DNA of 64,000 bases from Amyelois transitella (lineage: Eukaryota > Arthropoda > Insecta > Lepidoptera > Pyralidae): the NCBI RefSeq assembly GCF_032362555.1, contig NC_083505.1, positions 10,407,501 through 10,471,500 of the forward strand, read 5' to 3'. Both the position numbers and the translations under genes were made by a program. Shown here piece by piece: positions 54,043 to 64,000 of this stretch. How positions within the stretch are numbered: the first letter of the stretch is position 1; each line of letters begins with the position of its first letter. Under the pieces are notes generated by a model. That model saw nothing but the letters and a program-made list of their open reading frames with translations, was not told the origin of the DNA and ran no database searches.

Positions 54043-57000
54043 CTAACGCGATTCGCTATCTTCCGTAGTATCGTCTTCGTCAGAATCTCCAGATTCCTAG
54101 AATAACAGGTTCTTTTTAAAACTTTGTGACATATTGGACTTGTAATTTTTGCCTGCCTTGTCCTTGCGACTCACTCCCTTCCCACAACCGGAATGTTTTT
54201 AAATTCAACAGGTTAGTCCCCGTTATATTGTGTTCGTGCACCTTGTGACTCAATAGGACCACCCCGGTCCTGGGTGGCAAGGGCGGCCAGCAACTAAGGG
54301 AGCCAGAAAGCATCATGATAGAATGCAGTGTCGATCCCATGATATGTTCAAAATGGCAGGAAGGCAGCGCCTGAGCAGTTTTAGTGCGGTAGGCTGGCAC
54401 ACTCGGTGCCGGGTGACCCACCCTCTTCCTGGTGAAAACCAGGGGCCGGCGGGTAGTCCGTAAAAAGGATTTCCCCTTCGTTTAAAAAAGGGTTTGTCCT
54501 CAATTTAGGAAACAAAAATTTCAAAAAGGACATCTGGATCCATTAAAAAAGTCGCCAGTATTTTTACTCGTAAGTACTATACGTATCTAAAATGGTAAAA
54601 TTTGCTAGCATTCTTGTCTTTTAAAGGCACTGAAATAAACAATTCTTTTACCGTTGTCTCCTCCTCCTCTTTGGATGATGAATGATTCATGAGCGCCGCT
54701 AGGGAACTAGATCTCGTTATAGTTGATCCTTTTTCCGGCGATCTCATCTTCCTCATATTCTGCGCAAAAAAACATGAATTAAAACTACCTATCCTCGCTT
54801 TTTGGTCACTATCGCTATAGGAGGCTGAATCTGTTAGGTATATGGGTTTTGGGTGTTGTATTTGGATTCTCAATACGTAATCAGTTCTTCTTATAATTCT
54901 CATCTCTGAAGTTTAATAAGTACTTAGATATAACAGTCTTTGGAGTTAACAAGAAGTGGTCTCGCATTTGATTGTCGATATGGGTACGTAGACGCTCCCT
55001 GAGTTCTTCTTTGGCAGGACCCAACCGGCGGAATGAACGCGGGATTATGCTCTAGGCTAATTGGGACTAATGGGTTATCACCCATTAGTCCCAATTAGCG
55101 CGGTTGCGAGATATTATATGTATCTTATACCTAAGTAAGTTTGCATCTAAATACCTAGTTTTAGATATTTGTGTTGCTTGTTAAACAGGTAAATGATATC
55201 TACGATTAAACAGGTAAATGTTAAAACTCATCAATTATCTTTAGATATTTCTCTTTTATTTCATCACCGCGGAACGTATCGGTGTAGGTAGGTACATGTG
55301 CCGGCAACCTTCTCTATCTGATTAGTACTTCTCGGCACCCTCGCCCTCATCCTCGGCTCTTTGTGTTGTTTGTTAAGAAGTTACTACTTTTGCTACGATT
55401 TAACAGGTGACTTTTAACACTCATTAATTACCATATCTTCTTCATCTTTACTAGGCGACTGTAAATTCATGAGCGACGCCAACGACGAGGATCTCGCTGA
55501 AATGCCCGTGCTCACTTGTTTCTCAGGAGAGCGAAGTTTTCTTCTAAAGTTCTGCATAAAATTGAATAAGTCAAACTCTATGAAAGTCCTATTGTAATAG
55601 GTTGATTCTTTAATAACTGTGTTTGTATGCATGTCTTGTCTGTTTGTTTATAAGTAGATCATGAAAAGAGTAATAGCGCTACGTGAGCACCTACTAGGCA
55701 TATAAATTTTAAAGGAGTCTGCAGATATTTTTTGTTTCATTTTTAGTGCTTTAAATAAGATTTATATTAAGTATTTACCGGTTGTTCCTCTCCTTCTGGA
55801 AGACCTAAACGCTTTGCAAAAAATATATAAATTTAGTTTAAGTTTATCTTAATCTTTGTACCTACCTACGTACATATAAGTATGTATTCATCTCAGTACG
55901 AAATATTATAATTAATGACCTAATTTAATTAAAGCTATTTAAATCCATGAAAACACTCATTAACGTCATAATACGCTAAGTCTACTAGGTAAACATAAAA
56001 TCACGCCTTTTTCCTGGAGGGCTAGGAAGAGACTACTTCTTTCCACGTGCCACGATCTTTGCAAACATCTTTCGCTTTATCCACATTCATTCTTTTCATG
56101 CTAGCTCGGCGGTTTCGGGTATCGGTGCCTAACTAAGTAGGTATGTTTCGCTTTCTGTCACTTCGAAAAATCAAAAGATTAGAAAGAGAGAGTACACAAG
56201 CTTCATAAATGGACCCCAGGTAGACACACCTCGAGATCGGCTTTATCATTGATATCGTTGATTTGCTGATGGGCCACGGTCATCAGCTCCAAGGCCCTCG
56301 CGTGGAAGGTCAGCTCGACCATGACGAAGTCAGTCAGCAGCGTCTTCAGTTGCTGCAGTTTGCGCCGCTCGAAGAATTCCGTCTGCTCGCTTAGACTTTT
56401 CGCAGTACGGGACATTTCTGCAGAGGCCTTCAATAGTTCTGACTCTGCATACGTCTAGATATAATTAAGTTTATAAATGTAAAGTAAAATAATTATAATG
56501 CAAAACGTGACGTGTGTGGTTACCAGCACCAACAGAAAAAAGAATAGGACCACTTCATTTCTTTCCCATAGATGTCGGTAAATAACTTGCGTAACGTAAA
56601 ATGGTTATAAGTCTATCCCTTTTACGACATCCATAGGAAAAAGATGGAGTGGTCCTGTTTTTTCTTATTGGTACCGGAAACACACGGCACAACATGAACA
56701 TAATTTAAAAATATTTGAATACGTACAACTTGTTGCCGATTAAAAGGTTGCCTCTCCCGCGCCTTGTCTAGTACCTTTTTTCTTGCCAACTCCTTTTCCC
56801 TCACGTTCATTGTATGCTTTAACTCTTCTCTTGCGTGTTTACATATTTGCTCATATTGGCACAGCTCTCCGATCACCTGGTAAATTTAGTAATGACAAAT
56901 TGCTAAAAAAAATACAGCATACATGTGGACAGTAAAGTTCAGGATGCCGATAATCGGTCAAAGTAGAGTGTGATCGATGACTGTTACACTGTAACTTTGT

Positions 57001-57467
57001 TACCTTTTTAATACTGATGAGTAGATGTAGGTACAAAAGGTGAAATAAATTAAGTACCTTTGCTTCTAACCGTTGAACTTCACAATTTCTATATTCTTCT
57101 ATGGCAGTCAGTGTAACAGAGAGGTTTTCCAGCCCTGTGCTCAAAGATTTGTTAACAATTTCATTGTTAGCATAGTCTTTTAAGACTTTACTTAGTTCAT
57201 CGCCCATATCACGCAACCTGCAGAACAATGGAGAAATATATATGAAGTAGGACATTCCATAAGTCTTGAAGAGCTAAGCCGAAAACCATGTCATTCAATC
57301 ATGGGCATAGTGATGTAAGTACATGTTTACCTTGCAGTTTTCCTTGCATAGTCTCCAAAGGCGACACATAATTCTCCAAAGTTTTTTTCTACATTTGTAA
57401 TACGATCTTGAATGAACTTTGCCTGTTGTTCATAACTTAACGAATGAGAATTATCGCCACGAAACAT
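54043..57467 (-). CDS. FAM92 (CIBAR-like): FAM92/CIBAR family BAR-domain protein (Chibby-interacting)
   Basis: Firm exons on the minus strand: 57467-57331, 57217-57058, 56876-56727, 56454-56230, 55551-55432, 54759-54652 and 54096-54043 (stop TAG 54043-54045). This gives 317 residues if both duplicated exons are used; human FAM92A has 289. The FAM92 BAR domain fills residues 1-224: ITNVEKNFGELCVAFGDYAR, ARLRDMGDELSKVLKDYANN, EEYRNCEVQRLEAKV, ESELLKASAEMSRTAKSLSE, FFERRKLQQLKTLLTDFVMV, ELTFHARALELMTVAHQQI. The tail is Ser-rich and acidic, with two similar exons (see findings). Family members bind Chibby at the ciliary base and shape membranes. A 26-base candidate exon at 55804-55779 (VFQKERNN) would splice in frame only with an internal acceptor 8 bases inside the next exon. 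Confidence 0.9.
54170..54510. repeat. Unclassified GC-richer insertion in the last FAM92 intron
   Basis: A 340-bp segment with composition unlike its flanks (GTGCCGGGTGACCCACCC, GGGGCCGGCGGGTAGTCC). It has no exon-like frame. It resembles retroelement untranslated sequence, but no family could be named. Confidence 0.35.
55056..55099. repeat. Perfect 19-bp inverted repeat with 6-base loop
   Basis: Arms 55056-55074 and 55081-55099 are exact reverse complements around TTATCA. It lies in the FAM92 intron between the two duplicated tail exons. Confidence 0.9.
55992..56130 (-). repeat. LINE tail fragment in a FAM92 intron
   Basis: The reverse complement corresponds to the end of the LINE at 6300-6890 (CATGAAAAGAATGAATGTGG, AAAGATCGTGGCACGTGG, AGGAAAAAGGCGTGATTTTA). 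Confidence 0.7.
56508..56692. repeat. Two S2 SINE heads in inverted arrangement
   Basis: A plus-strand S2 head at 56508-56573 (GTGTGGTTACCAGCACC, AATAGGACCACTTC, CCCATAGATGTCGG) faces a minus-strand head at 56603-56692 (GACATCCATAGG, GGAGTGGTCCTG, CCGGAAACACACGGCAC). The arms are about 65 bases each, in FAM92 intron 3. Confidence 0.75.
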
Positions 57468-58046
57468 TTTGTAAATAATGGGGTAGGTTGATGTATGTGT
57501 TTGTTTTGTTCTCGTAACTATGGAAACTATGAATTTATGAAGGGTCTAAGAAGGCATTCGCAAAAGATATAAAATATTTATTAATAGTGCATTTAGTATT
57601 GGCATTTACTTGTTCCGACCACTGGCTTTCGTATCCCCTAGAAGGTAATACTCCTGTGGGTGATCCCCATATCCTAGTCCCAACAGGAAACTACGCACTT
57701 TCGATGGTGTGTAGCGGCTCGCTAAGGGGACCACGAGTTCCTCGAGAATTTCGGGGAATTAAAAATTCAGCCCTTTGCCGTACGTTAAGTCTCTGCGTAC
57801 CCCTCCGGGAAAAAGGCGTGATTTTATGTATGTATGCATACGTAATATTGTAGCTTGTTGAAGGAATAAAAAAAATGGAATCTATCTGGTAACATTGGTG
57901 GTACAAATTGTTTGTAAATAATATACGCAAGATTAGATTTGTATTTGTCACTGTCAAAGTGATGCCGTCAAAGTCTTGTTGCGAGACCAGCTGTCTGTAT
58001 ATTTCTCTTGTTTAATTTAAGTAGGTAAATAAACATAAAAAAAAAG
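57468..58046. promoter_or_regulatory. Shared bidirectional promoter region, FAM92 / RAB3GAP1
   Basis: Divergent start codons are 579 bases apart. TTGTCACTGTCAAAG (57945-57959) and CCGTCAAAG (57964-57972) lie about 75-100 bases before the RAB3GAP1 start. Part of the gap is a repeat (57640-57845), so functional promoter sequence is probably confined to its edges. Confidence 0.6.
57640..57845 (+). repeat. Repeat with LINE-type tail between FAM92 and RAB3GAP1
   Basis: Ends GTCTCTGCGTACCCCTCC, GGGAAAAAGGCGTGATTTTA, TGTATGTATG, the same 3' terminus as the LINE at 6300-6890. Its 5' part (CCACGAGTTCCTCGAG) was not matched elsewhere in the window. Confidence 0.6.
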
Positions 58047-59815
58047 ATGAACGAAGAAATAGACGAATATATTTACCACCAGGACTTTACTACAGTATCC
58101 GAGTGGGAAGTATTCATTGCACGGATAGAGGAGATTCTTAATGAGTGGAAGGTGTCTAAATCAAAAATTTCTAATCCTTCAGCAGAATACACAAAGAAGT
58201 GGGTGTGCAAAAGTGAAGATTTCAATTTTCAAGGCCTTAGTTTTGTGCTGTCTTATCATAGCTTGGACCCCGTTGATAAAAGTAAAGGCGAACAGTCCAA
58301 TGACAAAACATTACGTGAAGACATACAAAAGGGACTGTGGGTAGCTACATCCCACTTTATGGACGATAGTGACGGTAGTCCATTCCCTGTGTCTAATTGG
58401 TTTGGTTTAAAAAGATATCTCATGCTTTGCCCGAACTCTCCTATGTTGGATGGCAGTTTAATTAAGCTGGTTATGAGTTCTGTAAATATTGCATTTGCAA
58501 ATGTTGATTGCGGGCTGCCATTGTTTGTAAAAATCAGAGAGCATTGGCAACAGAGCTATTTAGGATTTTATGAGGATAGTGAATACAAAACAAGTTTTGA
58601 TACTATCCATCTGAAACGCATATCAAATCAATGCTCCCATCTCAGTGGTCTTACAAGCTTATTTAAGTCTAAAATTGCTTCTCCTGTAGCACTGGATGCG
58701 GTGGTAGCATCTGCTAAGTATTCGTATGAATTAAAAGACTGTGATGCATTTGTTTGGAAAAGGACTAATCACACTAATGAGTTCCTGTCTGTGGACGGTT
58801 TTGATGTAAAAAAGTTAACTGAATTGCCTTTTGGTTCTGATAAGAATCCTATACATAGTGTTTTATTGAATGCAATTTGGCCAAAGTTCCGAGAATGCAC
58901 TATAATTGAATCATCAAGTTATTCTGACATTGATCCTTTAATGGCTCCTTCTTGGACTCTGACACTTAAAATGAGGGATAAGATTGATTGTCAATTATCT
59001 GAGACTATATCTAAAATGATGGATTTACTTGGCAATGATAATCTTTTAATGGACACCCTAGGTCTGAGTAGAAGTTTAGGGTTGGTGAATCCACTGCACA
59101 AAATCACTGAAGCACCCATAACTATTTCAAAACTGGTGAAGGCTGCCATAGGCCAGGGGTCTAATATCTCTGAGTTCAAAGGCCCAATATCTGATGACTT
59201 GTTGATGCCACTATTGTATTATGTGTTTCCTGATGCTGTTGAGGACAGTACTTTCATTTACCCTCAAAAGTTGGAGGTTGAATTTAAGGTGAGAGAATTG
59301 GATTCTATTCCTCACTCACAGTAGTTATGGTAGTCTTGAATGTTCATTTAAAAATAATTACCTAATTGATGGATTGTGACTCTGCCCTCGGGGAGGACAT
59401 GAAACATTAATGAATATGCAAATACCTTTGTAGCTAGTTTGCAAGAACTTCCATTTTTATTATCCATATGATGAAGTGTTTGCTAAATACTTTCAGTGAT
59501 TATAACTACACATTGATATGTAATGTAGAACAAACAATTTTTTTTCTGGATTCCTGAAATTTGTAACACTGTATAAATAATGTACTTGAAATAAGTATAT
59601 ATTTAATTTTAATACCTTAATTTTCAGTCCGATGGAGGTGAACCAAAATTATGTGGCTATGTGAAAACAAGTCCAGAGGGTGGTCTGGTGTGGAGGCTGT
59701 CGGTGACGGCTGCCCGACTCCACGACGCGGGAGGATTGTCGTACTTGGCACACCTCTGGTATGAATTTACTCAGGAGTTGCAGTACAGATGGGAGCACCG
59801 GATATTTGTGCCAGG
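58047..59815 (+). CDS. RAB3GAP1: Rab3 GTPase-activating protein catalytic subunit, N-terminal half only
   Basis: Two exons are visible: 58047-59288 (414 codons, MNEEIDEYIYHQDFTTVSEW start) and 59628-59815, the second ending at a GG|GTACGT donor in phase 2. Together they give 476 residues; the human protein has about 981. Clear family blocks are DFTTVSEWEVFIARIEEILN, WFGLKRYLMLCPNSP, SVNIAFANVDCGLPLFVKI, QCSHLSGLTSLFKSKI, LPFGSDKNPIHSVLLNAIWP, YSDIDPLMAPSW, and in exon 2 LAHLWYEFTQELQYRWE. The C-terminal half, which in the human protein carries the catalytic arginine, was not found on the plus strand up to base 64000. Either it follows a large intron that hosts the LRR gene on the other strand, or the gene is truncated. 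Confidence 0.9.
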
Positions 59816-60956
59816 GTACGTAGCTATACTTAGCCATAGTATTTGCTTTTGCCTGCTGTTCCACCAATATTAAAACCTGTTTATTTCCATTCCCATAAGT
59901 GTTTCGAGAAAATTGAGATGGTTGTTTATCATATCAGCTGTAGGACATCTGCTGCTAAACATAGACCTCCTCCAATGATTTTCACCTTGCTCTTTTGTAG
60001 GCAACATTTACCTGCAGACTTCACCTGATTGTCAGTTATTAACGAAAGACTTTTATTTAATAAAACTTTTAATATGTAATATTTTTTATACAAATAATAA
60101 ACACTTTTACAACAATATAACTGCATACTTATGTACATTTGATTGGATTGTTGCTCAACATTATGGAAAATAGCACCATTTGGATTGCTCCTCTTTTGCA
60201 TTTGGTAATTTTCAAACTAATAACTATTAACATACTTTATGTCTAGTTTCTTATCTAATATGTACAATGTCTAAATTGTCTACTTAACAAAAATATATTT
60301 ATTTTCATAAAAATCTTACTATTAATACATATTTCTGTTACCTAAATTATTGATAAAGTAATTCGATTCAATGTTCTTGATTGAGAAATGTGACTAGGCT
60401 TCAAGGGAAGTCAAAACATTCTCATATGTACAATCTTTTTAGTTAGTTCTATTTTCTTAATTCACATACCTAAAATAAGTAAAGCACTTCATTCCGGGTC
60501 AGGTTAAACTTGACTCAAATGGTGTGATCTATTACAGTGGCCCATATGTCATTGAAATAAAAGTGGTTACTGTCAACCAGAAATTACATCTTTTCATTCC
60601 TATTTCTTAAATTAATCTTTGCCTAAAGGCGATAAAGAGTAAACAGAATACACATTTACAATTAGTTTCATACAAAAAAGTTTGAGCAGTCTTCGTTAAG
60701 TACATACATCCGACAGTTAGCGGTAACGAAATTATTCTAATCTAAGGTTCCATTGTTGTCACTATCTGTCCAGCTGCCGTGAGCACCTGCGTCGCGATCG
60801 CTGAGATCGGCGGCTGTGCCGGTGGTAATGTTGGTGCCAGTGGCTCCTCGGGCGGGTTTTATGTACACACGACGAGATAAAGGTCGTGCTGACTGTCCGC
60901 GATGGCGAGCAATGCGCGCGCGACGTCTCGTCTTCCCGCTCCGTGCTGCTCGCACG
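59816..60956. other. RAB3GAP1 intron or 3' region, overlapping the LRR gene 3' flank
   Basis: No further RAB3GAP1 exon is recognisable. After the donor at 59816 an acceptor-like TTTGTAG at 60000 would add nine codons and a stop, followed by AATAAA at 60059-60064; this could be a short alternative end but has no family similarity. A degraded common repeat (TAGGACATCTGCTGCTAAAC) lies at 59940-59980. On the minus strand this is the 3' flank of the LRR gene. Confidence 0.4.
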
Positions 60957-63836
60957 CTATAACGGCACCAGCCCTCCCCGAGTCGTAGGGTTTCGCGCCA
61001 TGTAAATATCCATATCGTGATCGGTCCAGTTATCTGAAGTATCGCAGTAACCCATCCCAATGGAGCCAACGCTGTAGCGGCTTGCGGGGCGCGACCTTGA
61101 GCGTGGACGCCTTCTCGATCCCGAAGTGCCGCCCGTCGCGCCTCCTGCCGCGCCGCTCAATGACAATCGCGATGCGCGTTCAGAAGCGGCCCCTAGGGAC
61201 TGGCGCGATTGTCGAAGATCTGTAAATAAATATAAATAATCAAACACAAATACATAAAAAATCGTAAAACGAAGTTTGTATATGGAAGTTCGAGCCAAAT
61301 GCAAGTGCAGTTCAGTTTTGCTTAAAGCTGGACTTACCAGTTCTCGATCCTAATAAGCTTCCTGGGTATCCAGGGGCTCCATATCGGCCAGACTGCGAGT
61401 AGCTGTGCTGTGACTGGCCATCTGCGAGTGAACGTGTTCGTCCAGGCCGCCCTGGCAGCGGGTCTGGATGAGCTGGTTCAGTATATGTGCGTGCACGCGG
61501 AATTGACCGTGCACTATAAGCCGACACTTGATCCCACTCACGCTGCTTTCCAAAAGCACCTAGTGTAGCTAATGAAGATAAGGGGCCATTGGGGCTCGGG
61601 GTTCCCGTGAGGCCGCCGCAACAGGAGTTGGGTAGTTTCTCTGGAGCTTGAGTGTGCAAACGATGTACAGTTCGAGATCGCCGTCGGGATGCGGCCGCGA
61701 AGATCAACACCGCGACGACTATTGTGCCGCAAATAGCAGCGCTGGCTGCTATCGTAATCTTGTCCATGTTTGAGGCGGCTGCTGACACAGTGCGCACTTC
61801 TCTGCATTGAGAGTACGGCACTGTCTCTGGGCTGACGTTAACCTCCTCTAAGGAGATCACGCAGACCACGATGCACTCCTATAAATAAAATGAGATTAAT
61901 GATTAATAAAAATGTCAAGGGACTCGGAAAATTTAATGTCATTCACAGTTTGATTTTGAGCACTTCAATTATTTTATGTTTTATAAATGAAATACTCATA
62001 ATGTTGTAATTATTACCTGAGATGGGACGCTCTTTATCTTGAATTCTCGCTCACTGGCTTCTAATGGAGGTCCTTGTTTGAAACTTTTGTCTCCAAAAAG
62101 GCGATATACAACTCGGAAGCCCAGAATATTTGCGACATCTGAATCCCAATGTATTACCACAGAGTTATCTTGTCTATAAGCGTTTTTTACTATGACCTCC
62201 TTTGAATCATCTATTTTGGACTTTTGTTGTGGAAAATTCATTATTAGAGGTGGACGTTGATTCGGTGCGTGACGCCAAATTGGTGAAGCTGGTCGTACTG
62301 AAGGAATACGTCCCGGTCGGACTGTGGTTGATGGAGAAGGTTGTGTGGTTATAGGTTTTGACGATGTTTGACTATTGGTAACAGATGTTGTACTATAAAA
62401 TTCCGTCGAAGAGCTAATAACTGTTTCACGAGAAGTTGTGCTTGATACTGTTGTGCTGGGATTTGGTAGTAAATCTATTAATTTGTGTGTTGTTGATTGT
62501 TCGGCTGTTGTATTTTTGTCATTTTCGCATACTAATTCATTCGGTTCAAAACTGTAAAATCCTCGCTCACGAAAATTAGGAGGATGACCACAAAATTGAG
62601 GGTTTCTTTCCCTAGATGTAACTTGAAGCTCTCCATTATGTATCCATTCAATGATCCATCGTAACCTACAGTCGCAGTTCAAAAAGCGGCCCCCTAAACT
62701 TAATCCTCGCAAAGTTTGATTAAGGTGAATGAAGGCTTCTACAGGGACTGTTGGCAATGGATTTCCGTCTAAAGCCAAAAGGGTTATAGATGGATTATTC
62801 AAAAATGCATCAGTGGGTAGTCTATTTAATAGATTAAATCCAATATCGAGGACCCTCAAATCAGTAAGTGTACCGATTGCCGCAGTGGGAAATTCTGGCA
62901 GTAGATTATTTAATAGGCTTAAAGAAGTTAACGTTGATTTTATCCCCATAAACGCATCTTCTCTTAATGTAACGATAAGATTTCTCTCCAGATTTAAAGC
63001 TGTTAACGAATCTAGTCCTTCAAAAGTTCCTTTACCATCAGGACCTGGTAATTCTCTTATACTGTTCTGAGAAAGGTCTAAAAACGCCAAATTTCGTAGA
63101 CCTCGAATACATTCAGGGACCACTTTTTGTTTCGTACCTTTAAGATTTAAATTTTTTAATGAATTTTCCAATCCCGACAATGCTAGCGATTCCAAAGTTA
63201 CATTATTGTCTGATATTTTTAGTGTCGTCAGTTTTCTAAGTGTGATGAATGCGTGATTGTTTATGTGAGTGATACGATTTTTAGATATGTCTAATAGAGA
63301 TAGATTTGTGAGCATCTTTAAAGCTTTGACCGGGACTTCTGTTAATTCATTATCTTGCAAATTTAAATTCTTGAGATATGCGCTTTGTCCTCTGAAGGCG
63401 TCGTCTTCGATCTTCTTCATTTTACAAGTTGATATCTGAAGATTATGTATCTTTAGATTTGCAAACATATCATTTGCGAGAACAGGAATCGTTGAATTAT
63501 TTATGTAAAGGAGATCAATTGCCACATTTTTAGTGCTCGAATTTAAAGCCGCCAATAGTGCTGGAAAGTCCACCTTAAATAAACAAAAATAATTGATTAA
63601 ATGATTGCATGCTGCCTGATTTAACCAAATATAATAATAATAGATACATAAAAATAAATAAATTATACCTCATCACATTGAACAGACAAGTCTGTTGCTA
63701 GATTTAAAGCACAGACGCAGGATGCGTGAAGGTCGGGGGATCCTTCCCACGGGCACTGGCCGTCGATTGCTCGAAGTGCACTAGTGAGTAGAACCGTAAG
63801 AAGCCAACGCCGGAGGCGAATACGAGCCAGGGGCAT
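60957..63836 (-). CDS. Leucine-rich repeat, FN3-like, single-pass transmembrane protein
   Basis: Four coding exons on the minus strand: 63836-63669, 63573-62017, 61878-61338 and 61219-60957 (stop TAG 60957-60959), 842 residues. The order is: signal peptide (RWLLTVLLTSALRA), an LRRNT-like Cys region (CPWEGSPDLHASCVC), about ten LRRs (for example LKNLNLQDNELTEVP, LAFLDLSQNSIRELP), an LRRCT at about residues 355-406 (NCDCRLRWIIEWIHNGEL...FCG...LVC), a Thr/Ser-rich mucin-like linker, one FN3-like domain (about 500-590), a transmembrane helix at about 616-640 (ITIAASAAICGTIVVAVLIF), and a basic, Ser/Arg-rich cytoplasmic tail ending in a conserved-looking MDIYMARNPTTRGGLVPL. The layout resembles neuronal adhesion receptors of the LRFN/ELFN type. 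A specific orthologue name is not claimed. Confidence 0.88.
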
Positions 63837-63959
63837 CTGAAAAGTAAACGATTTTCTTATAAGTGAATGGTCATGAAATTAAGGCAAAGGACTTGTTTTA
63901 CAAGGATGAAATAAATGACGAAAAGAACATGCAATTAAAAAGTTCCTAAAAAGTAATAC

Positions 63960-64000
63960 CTGAAAAGTCGCTTAGTGAAGATTTAAACAGTTTTAAACAT
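63960..64000 (-). other. Candidate 5'UTR exon of the LRR gene, partial
   Basis: On the minus strand the window edge reads into TTTTCAG|GTATTAC, a plausible donor at 63959. The coding exon at 63836 starts exactly at ATG after its acceptor, so at least one non-coding upstream exon is required. Confidence 0.35.

Noticed and set aside
59929-60064. A terminal RAB3GAP1 exon at 60001
   Set aside because: It would add only nine residues with no family similarity, and follows degraded repeat sequence. Kept only as a possible alternative end.
60737-61069. A 110-codon Arg-rich frame
   Set aside because: It is a shadow of the last LRR-gene exon and its 3'UTR in another frame.

Overview
The window is nuclear DNA from a moth or butterfly. 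It is AT-rich with short GT-AG introns. Ancient animal genes keep their full domain layout, and introns and spacers are littered with typical lepidopteran SINE and LINE debris, including several copies of one SINE-like family ending in ATGTATG runs. No viral, retroviral, Polinton or bacterial element was recognised. Exon borders were read by eye from splice signals, reading phase and family homology, and every complete gene below closes in frame over all its exons.

Layout. 1-1326 (+): last exon of a CSRNP/AXUD1-type nuclear protein. 1327-6300: repeat-rich spacer. 6895-14829 (-): NSMAF/FAN, a GRAM-BEACH-WD40 protein. 15489-18039 (+): an intact six-exon HARBI1-like gene, head-to-head with NSMAF. 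18473-26109 (-): nucleoporin NUP93. 27183-32802 (-): UPF2, the nonsense-mediated decay adaptor. 33645-36201 (+): ASNSD1, head-to-head with UPF2. 37593-42059 (+): AGFG1/drongo, an ArfGAP with NPF motifs. 44047-48584 (-): CDC23/APC8. 50446-51301 (+): HSBP1. 54043-57467 (-): a FAM92/CIBAR BAR-domain gene with a duplicated exon. 58047-59815 and beyond (+): RAB3GAP1, only the N-terminal half, head-to-head with FAM92. 60957-63836 (-): an LRR / FN3-like / single-pass membrane protein.

The genes are unrelated housekeeping functions (nuclear pore, mRNA decay, cell cycle, heat-shock control, membrane traffic) rather than a cluster. What links them is promoter architecture: four head-to-head pairs, and a TGTCA/TGACA-rich motif near most starts.

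The points most worth following are the Glu-to-Asp change at the third catalytic position of the HARBI1-like protein; the tandem exon duplication in FAM92 with a perfect 19-bp hairpin between the two exon copies; the missing C-terminal half of RAB3GAP1; a LINE tail fused to the NSMAF stop codon; and the recurrent promoter motif.
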